Shown one piece after another: positions 56,301 through 64,000 of a DNA stretch of 64,000 nucleotides. The notes below the pieces were generated by a model. It had not been told where the DNA came from, made no database searches, and saw only the letters and a list, made by a program, of their open reading frames with translations. This DNA comes from Candidatus Mesenet endosymbiont of Phosphuga atrata (GTDB lineage: Bacteria > Pseudomonadota > Alphaproteobacteria > Rickettsiales > Anaplasmataceae). The number at the start of each line of letters is the position of its first letter. Position 1 is the stretch's first letter. Location of the stretch: positions 682,001 through 746,000 of the forward strand of contig NZ_OZ026541.1 in the NCBI RefSeq assembly GCF_964020175.1. The letters are read 5' to 3'. The translations under genes and the position numbers were made by a program.

Positions 56301-56471
56301 AGGAGAGATACCTTGCAAATTTACAGAAACATTAATAACAGGTATTTGGATGTCTGGGTTAGTCTCACGTGGCATCTGCACGTAAGAATAAATACCAATA
56401 AAAAAAATCATAAGCAGTAGCAATAGAGTTGCCCTGTTACGATTTACAAATACTTCAACTATTCCCTTCAT
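53385..56471 (-). CDS. RND-family efflux transporter permease (AcrB type)
   Basis: This 1028-residue inner-membrane protein has the RND layout: one N-terminal helix, a large periplasmic loop, six helices (about 335-545), a second periplasmic loop, and a final helix bundle (about 860-1020). PRETNPDIQIPVINVSV at the start and GMLVDDSIVVNEYADRK with the proton-relay aspartates in helix 4 are typical. Such pumps work with a membrane-fusion protein and an outer-membrane channel, neither of which is adjacent. The substrate is unknown. No lesions were seen. Confidence 0.92.
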   Translation of the reverse strand: MKGIVEVFVNRNRATLLLLLMIFFIGIYSYVQMPRETNPDIQIPVINVSVNLQGISPEDSERILAIPMENELKSIQGIEEISSVATDDRAYVTLKFKAGFDSKKALEDVRAKMDDIRSKLPNEADHLAAHEVNLSLFPVINVGLIGNLPERTLNEIARNLKNAIETMPNVLSVEVAGMRKEIVEVIIKPSVFNSYNLQLEEILGAITRNNRLIGAGVLEGDIGRYSIKISGTFKDVKDILKVPLRVQRDAVVKVEDVAEVYYKFEDRKGFARINGEPAIVFEVSKRTGANVIETINQVKNLVSKAELPKNLSVVYMQDQSDKIADTINDLENSIIFSVLLILIVMMLTMGTRISMLVSLAIPGSFLLGIIILHFMGITLNIVVLFSLIMAVGMLVDDSIVVNEYADRKMISGLSPREAFRVAATDMFWPVTSATLTKLAVFIPLLFWPGVTGEFMKYIPVTLVATLSSSLVIALIFTPTLGAIFGKPSTTLPEEIEKMNAIESGSLEKTSTFLKAYVSVLNKVLNNPKRFIFITITALISVSIVYFEFGPGVEFFPSIEPDNAVINVRAKGNLSVKERDLILQEVESHILDMKDEIKIFYARSGLFTSEENSDDLIAKIQLEFANWHLRRKAYDIISDIRNRMRDIKGVVIEVQEEKMGPQGDKPIQINLSSKSWIKMEAALNKILTLMHNSLGFINIQDSRASPEIEWDIDINRSKAMLSRTDITVVGEFIKMVTSGVIIGKYRPNNLDEEVDIIARFPKENRNLKTLDNLFVSTKDGPSPISTFTKRSPKNKISRINRTDGMRTLTVSADVASGYLASEQIKFIKLQEDWDKEVIVDFKGESKDQNEAQAFLLKEFILAIMLMILVLVTEFNSVYNTFIVMTAVFLSTTCVFCSLLLLKQVFGVVMGGVGIIALAGIIVNNNILLIDSFESKLKLYGVKEAIIRACISRVRPILLTVATTGLGLMPMITKISINFFKREITYNAPASQWWTHLSITIASGLVLATALTLFFTPALLYCKKYEGKSE

Positions 56472-56719
56472 AGTTACATTATTATGCCTTCATAAAATAC
56501 AACAACAAGCTAAAAATTTTATTGTTCTAAATTTGAAAATTGGATTTAGAGCAATATTACAAAAAGTGCTGTACGTGGTTATACAATATAAATGCCTCAT
56601 TTTTATTGGAGAGATAGAATAGAAAGCAAAAGAAATTACTCAGGAAATATCTATACGTATTCATCATACCTAAGTGTTAGTACAATTAATAAAGAGCATA
56701 AGCTCAAGAAGAATAGAGC

Positions 56720-57943
56720 TTAAGAAATCGATTCACTAGAATCTAAACCATACGCAGTGTGTAGTGCCCTGACGGCAAGTTCTACATAATCTTCCAGGAT
56801 TAGAACACTAATTTTTATCTCTGACGTTGTAATTGCTAGAATATTAATTCCCTTCTCATTTAGAGTTTTAAACATTTGATAAGCAACTCCAGAATGTGAA
56901 AGCATCCCTACCCCAATTATAGAAACCTTAGCTACAGATTCATCTATAGACAAACTATCATATAAAATTTTATCTTTATTTTCCTTGAGCAAGTTTTTAG
57001 TTTGATTTACATCTGTTCTTTGTATTGTAAAGGTAATATCGTTTTTCTCGTTATTCATATTTTGTGATATCATATCAACGTTGATGTTAGCTTTAGCTAT
57101 AAGCTCAAAAACAGGCAAAAGCCCAAAAGGGACCTTTTTTAAAGTTACACTTGCCTCATGTGTATCACACGTAATTCCTGTAATTAAGTTTTTTTCCACA
57201 ATTTCCTCCTTACTTAACAAAAGTGTACCCTTACTTTGCGTAAAAGTAGATAATATATTTATTTTTATATTATATTTCATTGCCAGCTCAACACAGCGTA
57301 TTTGCAAAACTTTAGCTCCTAAAGATGACATCTCTAGCATTTCTTCATAGGAAATACTATCAAGTTTTCTTGCCTTTGAAACGACATTTGGATCAGCAGT
57401 GTATATCCCATCAACGTCAGTGTAAATTTCACATATTTTTGCACCTAAAGCTGCAGCTATAGCAACTGCAGATGTATCTGACCCTCCTCTCCCTAAAGTT
57501 GTGATTCTGTCATTATGTATTCCCTGAAACCCAGCAACAATGGCAACTGAGTAATTCTTAAAGGATGCCTTTAGTTTATCAACCTGAATGTCTTTGATTC
57601 TTGCTTTACCGTAAGCACTATCAGTATTAATAGGTATTTGCCAACCAAGCCATGACTTTGCTTTTATGCCTAAAGACTCAAGAGCAAGAGCTAAAAGACC
57701 ACAAGAAATTTGCTCACCAGCAGAGAGTACAACGTCACGTTCTGATAACTCTTCTTGATTATAGTTTAGGTTTGGAATTTGAGTTATTTTACTGATCATT
57801 TCGTTTGTAAAACCAGCCATTGCTGAAACTACTGCAACCACACTTTTGCCTTTATCCACATCATCTTTTATCAGCTTAGCAACGTGCAAAATACAGTTTA
57901 AATTGGCTACAGAAGTGCCACCAAATTTCTTAACAAGAATCAT
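56720..57943 (-). CDS. lysC: Aspartokinase
   Basis: This 407-residue kinase phosphorylates aspartate, the first step towards lysine, diaminopimelate and threonine. KKFGGTSVANL at the N-terminus, TTLGRGGSDTSAVAIA and EIYTDVDGIYTADPN are the catalytic motifs. Two ACT regulatory domains follow (about residues 265-400; SIIGVGMLSHSGVA is in the second). With dapA it supplies the peptidoglycan precursor route. It lies 248 bases upstream of the RND gene on the same strand and is divergent from mtaB. Confidence 0.95.
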   Translation of the reverse strand: MILVKKFGGTSVANLNCILHVAKLIKDDVDKGKSVVAVVSAMAGFTNEMISKITQIPNLNYNQEELSERDVVLSAGEQISCGLLALALESLGIKAKSWLGWQIPINTDSAYGKARIKDIQVDKLKASFKNYSVAIVAGFQGIHNDRITTLGRGGSDTSAVAIAAALGAKICEIYTDVDGIYTADPNVVSKARKLDSISYEEMLEMSSLGAKVLQIRCVELAMKYNIKINILSTFTQSKGTLLLSKEEIVEKNLITGITCDTHEASVTLKKVPFGLLPVFELIAKANINVDMISQNMNNEKNDITFTIQRTDVNQTKNLLKENKDKILYDSLSIDESVAKVSIIGVGMLSHSGVAYQMFKTLNEKGINILAITTSEIKISVLILEDYVELAVRALHTAYGLDSSESIS

Positions 57944-58036
57944 CCAAAAACTTTTAATGATAAATTATATATTTTAAGGCTATTTGAAGATACAGCACTT
58001 ATAAAGTATAGTATTTAATATACTTATATATTTAAC

Positions 58037-59278
58037 ATGAATGAAATAGTAACATTTGGTTGCCGTCTTAACTTTTATGAAAGTGAATTAATCAAGGATG
58101 CTCTAAAAAAGGCAAGTAGGGATAATGTCACTGTGGTTCATAGTTGTGCTGTGACAAATGAAGCAGAGCGTCAAGTAAAACAAAAGATACGTAAAATTCA
58201 TAAGCAAAACCCAACAACTGAGATTATAGTGGTTGGTTGTGCTGTCCAGCTTGACCCTACATCTTACATTAAAATCCCTGGAGTTGCTCAAGTACTTGGT
58301 AATGATGATAAATTAAATTATAAAAATTACTTACCAAGTAGTGAAAAGATTATAGTTAGCGACATAGATAATGTACGTAAGCTCAGCCCTCCTCTTATCA
58401 ATAGTTTTGCAGACAAAGCAAGAGCTTTTATAGAGATTCAAAATGGCTGTAATCACAGCTGCACATTTTGTTCAATAACTCACGCAAGGGGTAATAATCG
58501 CTCTGTACCAATTGGCAATATCATAAAACAAATAAGAATATTTCTTGAAAAAGGGTACCAAGAAATAGTATTTACAGGAGTTGATATCACAGATTTTGGT
58601 ACAGATTTATTTGGCAAGCCTTCTTTAGGTTTAATGATAAATAGAGTATTAAAAGAGGTGCCGGAACTAAAAAGGCTTAGGTTATCATCAATAGATATAG
58701 CAGAGGTTGATGATGAACTGCTGGAACTTATAACACAAGAGCCACGTCTTATGCCACATCTACACCTAAGTTTACAGTCGGGGAATGATTTAATCCTTAA
58801 AAGGATGAAGCGTAGACATAGCAGAGAACAAACAATTAAGTTTTGCCAGAAGATTAAAAAATGCAGAAGTAACGTTGCTTTTGGAGCTGATATCATCGCT
58901 GGCTTTCCAACAGAAAGTGAAAGAATGTTTGAAGACACTGTAAGTCTTTTAGAAGAAATTGATGCCGTTTACCTGCATGTTTTTCCCTATTCAAACAGAA
59001 AAAATACACCAGCTGAAAGAATGCCACAGATACCTATCCATGTACGCAAAGAAAGAGCAAATTATCTGAGGAACTTAGGCAAAATCAGACTTGAAAAATT
59101 CAACAAGTCACTTATTGGCTCCTCACAAAATATCTTAACTGAACAAAAACATATAGGTAGAGCAGAAAACTTTGCTCTTGTAAAATTTGAACATGATGTT
59201 GCAATTAAGAGCATTGCGGAAGTTAAAATTATTGCTGCAGACGGTAACTATCTATTTGGAAAATTATCTCAAATGTAA
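58037..59278 (+). CDS. mtaB: tRNA t6A37 methylthiotransferase MtaB
   Basis: This 413-residue radical-SAM enzyme adds a methylthio group to threonylcarbamoyladenosine 37 of tRNA. The N-terminal cluster cysteines are in TFGCRLNFYES (C9), VHSCAVTNEAE and VVGCAVQ. The radical-SAM CNHSCTFC has cysteines at residues 138, 142 and 145. LHLSLQSGNDLILKRMKR and a C-terminal TRAM-like end are present. The size and the VHSCAVTNEAERQ segment point to MtaB rather than MiaB. Confidence 0.93.
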   Translation: MNEIVTFGCRLNFYESELIKDALKKASRDNVTVVHSCAVTNEAERQVKQKIRKIHKQNPTTEIIVVGCAVQLDPTSYIKIPGVAQVLGNDDKLNYKNYLPSSEKIIVSDIDNVRKLSPPLINSFADKARAFIEIQNGCNHSCTFCSITHARGNNRSVPIGNIIKQIRIFLEKGYQEIVFTGVDITDFGTDLFGKPSLGLMINRVLKEVPELKRLRLSSIDIAEVDDELLELITQEPRLMPHLHLSLQSGNDLILKRMKRRHSREQTIKFCQKIKKCRSNVAFGADIIAGFPTESERMFEDTVSLLEEIDAVYLHVFPYSNRKNTPAERMPQIPIHVRKERANYLRNLGKIRLEKFNKSLIGSSQNILTEQKHIGRAENFALVKFEHDVAIKSIAEVKIIAADGNYLFGKLSQM

Positions 59279-59348
59279 CTGAAAAGGAAATATTCAAAAA
59301 ACCATATGCCAAGGTATTATAAGAAATGCTTTATATCTTTTTTTAATA

Positions 59349-62300
59349 TTATCTCACACGTCCCTGTTTGTTGTTTGGAATTGGAGGAAGCGGTGATTTA
59401 TTTTCAGTTCTTAAATTTTGTTCATTTTTATAATAAGTATCTAATTTATCAAACTTTTCTCTTGCTTTAGGACCCATATGATTTTTCTTATTTTTTGCAG
59501 AAACTAGACTCTTTATTACCATTTGAATTTCATTCAATTCAGGCTTATATTCCTCTACCATTATAAGTTTAACTTTATTGTATATCTCTGATTTATCTAA
59601 CAAACGATTATTTTTTTGTTTTTCTGACTCGCGACTATCCCTCGTACCTTTTTCTTCTTGGTTTGGTGAACTAACAACTGATCCATATCCTGAGTCAGGA
59701 GTATTAACATTTGTATTGTCATTATGATCAATATCTAATTCAAGCTTCATTTCCTTTTTTAAAGCCTGGTTACTCTTGTCTGCAACACCCTTCAAACCTT
59801 CTGCTATTTCTTTTATAACCTCTTTTACACCATCATAGAAATTTTTCTTCTCTTCATTAGTCAATGTTTCTACCTGTTGAGGTTGAGCACTTTTAACTTC
59901 CTGGCTGTTTGATATTTGACCTTTTTCCATAACATCCATAGTATCTTTTAAAGCCTCTGCTACACCTTCTACAGCTTCGTAAAATTTCTTTTTTCTTTCA
60001 TCATTCAATTTTTCTACCTGCTGAAGTTGAGCACTTTTAACTTCTTGGTTACTTGATATTAAAGCTTGAATACTCTCTTCCACAATACCTTCTAAACCCT
60101 CTTCTATTTCTTTAACAGCCTGACTTACACCTTTATAAAAATTCTTCCTTGTTTCATCTTCACCAATCAACAAACCATCTAATATTAACCTTTTTAGCGA
60201 TTCGGGATTAATATTATTTTGATCAACTTCTTTCAATCCTATTTTTGGCAAGGCAAACCTTTGCCCCAATTCACTTTTTAACTTATTTGATATTCGACTT
60301 TTTTCCACAGTATCTGCAATATTTTTAAAACCTTTTGCCATTTTTTCTATATCTTGACTTACACCTTCAAGGAAATTTCCTTTCTTCTCATCATTCGTTC
60401 CCAATAGTATAGACTTTCCTTGCTCACTACCTGCTACTTCAGTTGAAGACTTTTTAGGAGACATATTACTATCAGCATCAGCTGCTGTTACGTTATTTGA
60501 TTTGGATTGATTAACATCTGATTGATCTACTTGAGCATCTTCAATTGTCTCTCCCATCTCATCACCTTTGCTATTTCTTCTTGAATAATTTTGTGTATTA
60601 TTTTCTGGGCTTTGTTGGATTCTCTCTTGCTCTTCACTTTGAGTTTGCTTCTCTTTCTGCACACTGTGATCATGCCAACGCCCTCTCATTAAAGCTTCTT
60701 TTAAAGGAATACCCCCTATATATACCTCATTTTTATATTCATCTTGACTATCTACTTTTTTCAATAATTCCTTTATACGACCTGAACGATATTTTTTAAA
60801 TTTTTCTTCCTTTTCTTCTTTAGTCCTAAAGTGGTGCTCATAATCTCTTTCAAACCTTTCTCTTAGATTTTTATTTTTATATTCTGAAAGATTATCCTTA
60901 ACCTCTACTCCCATTATTTTATGGCTAGTTTCAGCAGGCTCTATAGTTCCATCAGCACTTACAAGTACTATTATACTCCTCTCTTTAGATAGCCACACTT
61001 TAATTTTTGTTGGATGATGCATCTTTCCGCTGTTCCCTTTGCTTATATCGTCTTCAAAGATTATATAATTTCTCTTGCCACCAGCAGATTTTTGAACGTA
61101 GCCTTTGCATCCATCTATATCAAAGTAGCTGGTAGTTAAGTGATTTGATTTACAGACATCACTATTTAAAAATTGACTGCTCTTAAACGTTCCATTATTT
61201 ATTTTAGCAAAAACAACGCTACCACCTATATCTAAGTCCAGTTCTAAAGGACTATCCTTATTCTTCAACTTGATAAAATTGCCTGCTTCATTTAATAACT
61301 TATGCTTCATGTCGTAGAAATCTGACCTACCACGTGCAATACTAAATAAAACCTTCTCCTTAATCTCTCCTTCCATAGATTCTATTACTTCACTTATCTC
61401 ACCTCTTTCTTTATTTTCTTCCTGATAATGACCCAAGAAAGCACCATGTGATGTCAAATAATGAGCTAAATCCATATGCTCTTGGCTACCTGAGTTATCA
61501 CTCAAGAAAATTAATAGTTCATGCATAGCAGTTCTACCACTGCTATTAATCTGATTAATATTAGCGCCAGATTTCAGTACAGCTAATACTGCTTTTTGGT
61601 CACCATTCATCACTGCAGCATGAAGTGGAGGTTGTCCATCTTCACTTGGAGCTCTAAATCTATTTAATGCATATTTTTCGATGACATGTTCAAATAAATC
61701 ATCATTTTTACTACCAGCAGCGTTCACTAAAATTAAGTTTAAATCACATTCATCGGTAAAAGTATTTTTACCAAATTCTTTTTCTAGCTTTTTAAATATG
61801 TTTAAACTACCCTCAACTTTTGACAGAGCCTCTACAACATTATCACCATTACTATTTCTCTGCTTAAAAAACAGCTCATTACATAACTTTAAATTTCTAC
61901 TGCCATTTAATCCACGAGCAACATCAAGTAAAATACGCTCTAGCATTTTGCTAGTATCACCTCCACTATAATTAGCAGCAGCTTCCTCTATAGCTCTATG
62001 CAGAAAATTACACCTCTTTCCATCAGTCTTATCTAATGCTGATCTTAAATCGTTGCTTTTTAACAGTTCTTTAAAGCACTTAGACTTCTTATCAAAAAGA
62101 TAATCATTTGACAAATCACCATTAAAGCATGAGGAAACAACACTATGAAACGGATTAAAGAGTGTTCCATAGTATTTTTTATAACCTTTTTCATTATTAT
62201 GGATAATCTTTGCCAAATCATCAACTGAACCACTGTCTAATAGAGAATCTAATTCTCTTTTAAAAGATCCATTAATTTGCTCTTCAGTTTTTGCTAAGTT

Positions 62301-64000
62301 ATCTACTGTTTGTTTAATCTCATTATTAACATTAACATCTTCAAGAATATCTTTTACTGATTTACCTTCTTTATTTTTCTTAATTAGAGAAAAACCTTGA
62401 TCAATCAAAGGCTGAATGTAACCGATAAGTGTATTATCTTCTTCAACCATTTGTGCTAATTTATGCAGCAAGGTGTTTCCTTCACTATCGACAAATCTAG
62501 GATCCCATAAATTTTCGTTCTCTAAAATGATTCCCCTTATAAGAGGCAACTCATTGCTAGTAAAAACACGATCAGCAATTGATTTGCCATTTAAATTCTT
62601 ACAGTTTGTATAGAATACGTCTTGTGATATTTTTAATCGATGCAAATTTTTTGCATTATGTCCATAATCTTCTATCTTATTATCTAATTCACATATTTGC
62701 TCATAACACTCATTTTTACTTGAAGAGAGTTCCTGATATGATTGTTCAATTTCTTTTGCTTTTAAATCTATAAAAATTTGCCGCTCATCTGGTTGTAATT
62801 TTGCCAAATTTTGACCATATTGCTGTACATTAAAAAGTCCTTTATCTTGAAAAGCCCTTTCTATTTCTTCCCAAATCTCTTGACCATGACCATTCTTTTC
62901 GCTTTCTTTTGTATATTGCTTAAAATAACTTTGATAAGCTTTGGTTTTAGTTTCATCTGTTATTCCAAATTTATTAATAATGTCACAAATTACTTTTTTT
63001 ACTTTTAACTCTGATATATTATTTAACAATTTTGTATGTTCTTGATACAAGATATCCCCTTCTTTCATCCAAAACTTATATTCCTTCTCCTTTGGAAAAG
63101 TATCAAACTTCCGATTTAATTCCTCTTGCTGTACAAAAATGTCTTTCCTGGCATTACTTACTTTTACTTCTTCTTCAACGAGAAAAAGGTCATCTTTGGA
63201 ACTTGTATAAGAACCTTGATCTTTCACAAGAAAGTTAAGCAATGTATTTACATCTACCTTATCAGATGAACCTTTCTGTGCTTTTATATGCAGAAAACTC
63301 AACGCATTTTGTAATAGGCTTTGCTTCTTTTCCTCAGTGTCTGATAAAACCTCTTTTATAGATTGTGATAAGACCTTTGTTTTACTTATATTATTAATAT
63401 GCTCCTGTGAATTTGGAGCAATGGTATTTGCAACAATTTCACGAACTTTAGCTGTTTTACCAGTACCATCTCCAGCAATTGTACTGGCAATTTTATTAAC
63501 AACTTTTCCTTTCATGTTGTCAAAGACTGTCTTTTGCACAGAATCAAAGTTATTAGATGAAATTGCATTAGACAGAAGCTTTACTGCATCTTCTTCTGTA
63601 AGTTGATTCTTTTTATGTTTAAACTCATTTTCCAAGAGTTGATTTATAATTTTAGGAGTCTCATCTCGATCTGTACATTTTGCTGCAGTAGCAAGTAAAC
63701 TATCGCCTTTATCATTAATAGATCTAGTCAATTCAGGATAATCCTTTAGCAATTTTTGATACTCATAACTGCTATCAATGGAATCTTTCATAGCACTTAA
63801 AATTAATAAATGTGCTATACTATCACCAGCTTTGGTTTTAGATTCTAAATTTCCACCTCTTTCCTTAAGTAAATCATATATTTCCTTATGACCTAATTTA
63901 GCAGCTATTTGAAATGGTGTATAACCTTTAGCATCATATTCATTAACAGCAAATTTTATATCACCTATTTTTTCTAGTATGGTATTAACTATGTTTGCAT
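59349..64000 (-). CDS. Giant ankyrin-repeat protein, 5' end outside window
   Basis: The frame has an ATG at 63791 (1480 residues), but it stays open to the right edge. The extra sequence encodes an ankyrin repeat (GYTPFQIAAKLGHKEIYDLL), so the true start lies beyond 64000. Further ankyrin segments occur near 62500 (GNTLLHKLAQMVEEDN) and 61650-61500 (GQPPLHAAVMNGDQKAVLAV, GRTAMHELLIFLSDNSG). The middle is helical and charged. A beta-rich domain (about 61300-60900) precedes a polar linker. Four related repeats lie near the C-terminus (separate entry). The end is proline rich (SPLPPIPNNKQGR). It is probably a host-interaction protein; a secretion signal cannot be judged. Confidence 0.85.
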   Translation of the reverse strand, partial: ANIVNTILEKIGDIKFAVNEYDAKGYTPFQIAAKLGHKEIYDLLKERGGNLESKTKAGDSIAHLLILSAMKDSIDSSYEYQKLLKDYPELTRSINDKGDSLLATAAKCTDRDETPKIINQLLENEFKHKKNQLTEEDAVKLLSNAISSNNFDSVQKTVFDNMKGKVVNKIASTIAGDGTGKTAKVREIVANTIAPNSQEHINNISKTKVLSQSIKEVLSDTEEKKQSLLQNALSFLHIKAQKGSSDKVDVNTLLNFLVKDQGSYTSSKDDLFLVEEEVKVSNARKDIFVQQEELNRKFDTFPKEKEYKFWMKEGDILYQEHTKLLNNISELKVKKVICDIINKFGITDETKTKAYQSYFKQYTKESEKNGHGQEIWEEIERAFQDKGLFNVQQYGQNLAKLQPDERQIFIDLKAKEIEQSYQELSSSKNECYEQICELDNKIEDYGHNAKNLHRLKISQDVFYTNCKNLNGKSIADRVFTSNELPLIRGIILENENLWDPRFVDSEGNTLLHKLAQMVEEDNTLIGYIQPLIDQGFSLIKKNKEGKSVKDILEDVNVNNEIKQTVDNLAKTEEQINGSFKRELDSLLDSGSVDDLAKIIHNNEKGYKKYYGTLFNPFHSVVSSCFNGDLSNDYLFDKKSKCFKELLKSNDLRSALDKTDGKRCNFLHRAIEEAAANYSGGDTSKMLERILLDVARGLNGSRNLKLCNELFFKQRNSNGDNVVEALSKVEGSLNIFKKLEKEFGKNTFTDECDLNLILVNAAGSKNDDLFEHVIEKYALNRFRAPSEDGQPPLHAAVMNGDQKAVLAVLKSGANINQINSSGRTAMHELLIFLSDNSGSQEHMDLAHYLTSHGAFLGHYQEENKERGEISEVIESMEGEIKEKVLFSIARGRSDFYDMKHKLLNEAGNFIKLKNKDSPLELDLDIGGSVVFAKINNGTFKSSQFLNSDVCKSNHLTTSYFDIDGCKGYVQKSAGGKRNYIIFEDDISKGNSGKMHHPTKIKVWLSKERSIIVLVSADGTIEPAETSHKIMGVEVKDNLSEYKNKNLRERFERDYEHHFRTKEEKEEKFKKYRSGRIKELLKKVDSQDEYKNEVYIGGIPLKEALMRGRWHDHSVQKEKQTQSEEQERIQQSPENNTQNYSRRNSKGDEMGETIEDAQVDQSDVNQSKSNNVTAADADSNMSPKKSSTEVAGSEQGKSILLGTNDEKKGNFLEGVSQDIEKMAKGFKNIADTVEKSRISNKLKSELGQRFALPKIGLKEVDQNNINPESLKRLILDGLLIGEDETRKNFYKGVSQAVKEIEEGLEGIVEESIQALISSNQEVKSAQLQQVEKLNDERKKKFYEAVEGVAEALKDTMDVMEKGQISNSQEVKSAQPQQVETLTNEEKKNFYDGVKEVIKEIAEGLKGVADKSNQALKKEMKLELDIDHNDNTNVNTPDSGYGSVVSSPNQEEKGTRDSRESEKQKNNRLLDKSEIYNKVKLIMVEEYKPELNEIQMVIKSLVSAKNKKNHMGPKAREKFDKLDTYYKNEQNLRTENKSPLPPIPNNKQGRVR
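59740..60410 (-). repeat. Four degenerate repeats in the C-terminal part of the giant ankyrin protein
   Basis: Four in-frame segments share a [DE]-x-x-K-x-[NK]-F-x-[DEK]-[GA]-V pattern. They are EKKGNFLEGVSQDIEKMAKG (about 60390), TRKNFYKGVSQAVKEIEEGL (about 60150), ERKKKFYEAVEGVAEALKD (about 60000) and EKKNFYDGVKEVIKEIAEGL (about 59860). The last three are linked by nearly identical SQEVKSAQ-[LP]-QQVE spacers. The repeats are helical and amphipathic, and vary in spacing from about 45 to 75 residues. Confidence 0.7.

Noticed and set aside
1-64000. CRISPR array, tRNA or rRNA genes
   Set aside because: No regularly spaced direct repeats and no recognisable cloverleaf or rRNA core sequence were seen in the gaps; a dedicated RNA search was not possible.

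Overview
The window reads as a Wolbachia chromosome segment (Alphaproteobacteria, Rickettsiales). The evidence is the AT-rich sequence, the virB3-virB4-virB6(x4) type IV secretion operon typical of Anaplasmataceae, many ankyrin-type genes, abundant decayed insertion sequences, and a sparse but recognisable set of housekeeping genes. No rRNA, tRNA or CRISPR array was found by eye. Species and strain cannot be fixed from the sequence alone.

Layout. 1-189: 5' part of a minus-strand lipoprotein gene, cut by the window edge. 544-15053: the type IV secretion operon, with VirB3, the VirB4 ATPase and four large VirB6-like proteins, three of which carry lipoprotein-type signal sequences. 15159-27600: an accessory island. 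It holds an IS630 relic that interrupts an ankyrin pseudogene, a membrane J-domain protein, an OTU cysteine protease with a C-terminal membrane hairpin, a coupled or broken two-ORF locus with a nuclease-like N-terminal module, an ankyrin protein with a basic N-terminus and a membrane tail, and relics of IS200/IS605, IS256 and IS630. 27719-30410: prfA, engB and argB. 30420-34092: an IS graveyard (IS200, IS481 twice in inverted orientation, IS5). 34169-36441: a PD-(D/E)XK transposase-family (Rpn-like) gene and an unrecognised gene.

36582-51923 is mostly housekeeping: addA, ispE, thrS, infC, trkH, an iron-type ABC ATPase, tatA, sdhB, dapA, lolD and folK. Three accessory genes sit among them: a proline-rich hypothetical, a lone gene-transfer-agent-type DUF2460 gene and a second membrane J-domain protein. 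51926-53384 is another nest of IS relics (IS481, IS630, a second IS630 type). 53385-59278 holds an RND transporter, aspartokinase and mtaB. 59349-64000 is a giant ankyrin-repeat protein whose start lies beyond the window.

How the genes fit together. The secretion operon supplies a translocation channel, and the OTU, ankyrin and J-domain genes are plausible exported or membrane-acting host-interaction proteins. Four accessory genes share a GGGGGA leader just upstream of the start, unlike the housekeeping genes. lysC and dapA belong to the lysine/diaminopimelate route used for peptidoglycan precursors; sdhB, tatA, lolD and trkH serve respiration, export and envelope. The most interesting locus is the OTU protein at 18568-20856, whose layout resembles that of the Spiroplasma male-killing protein Spaid; this is an inference from domain order only.
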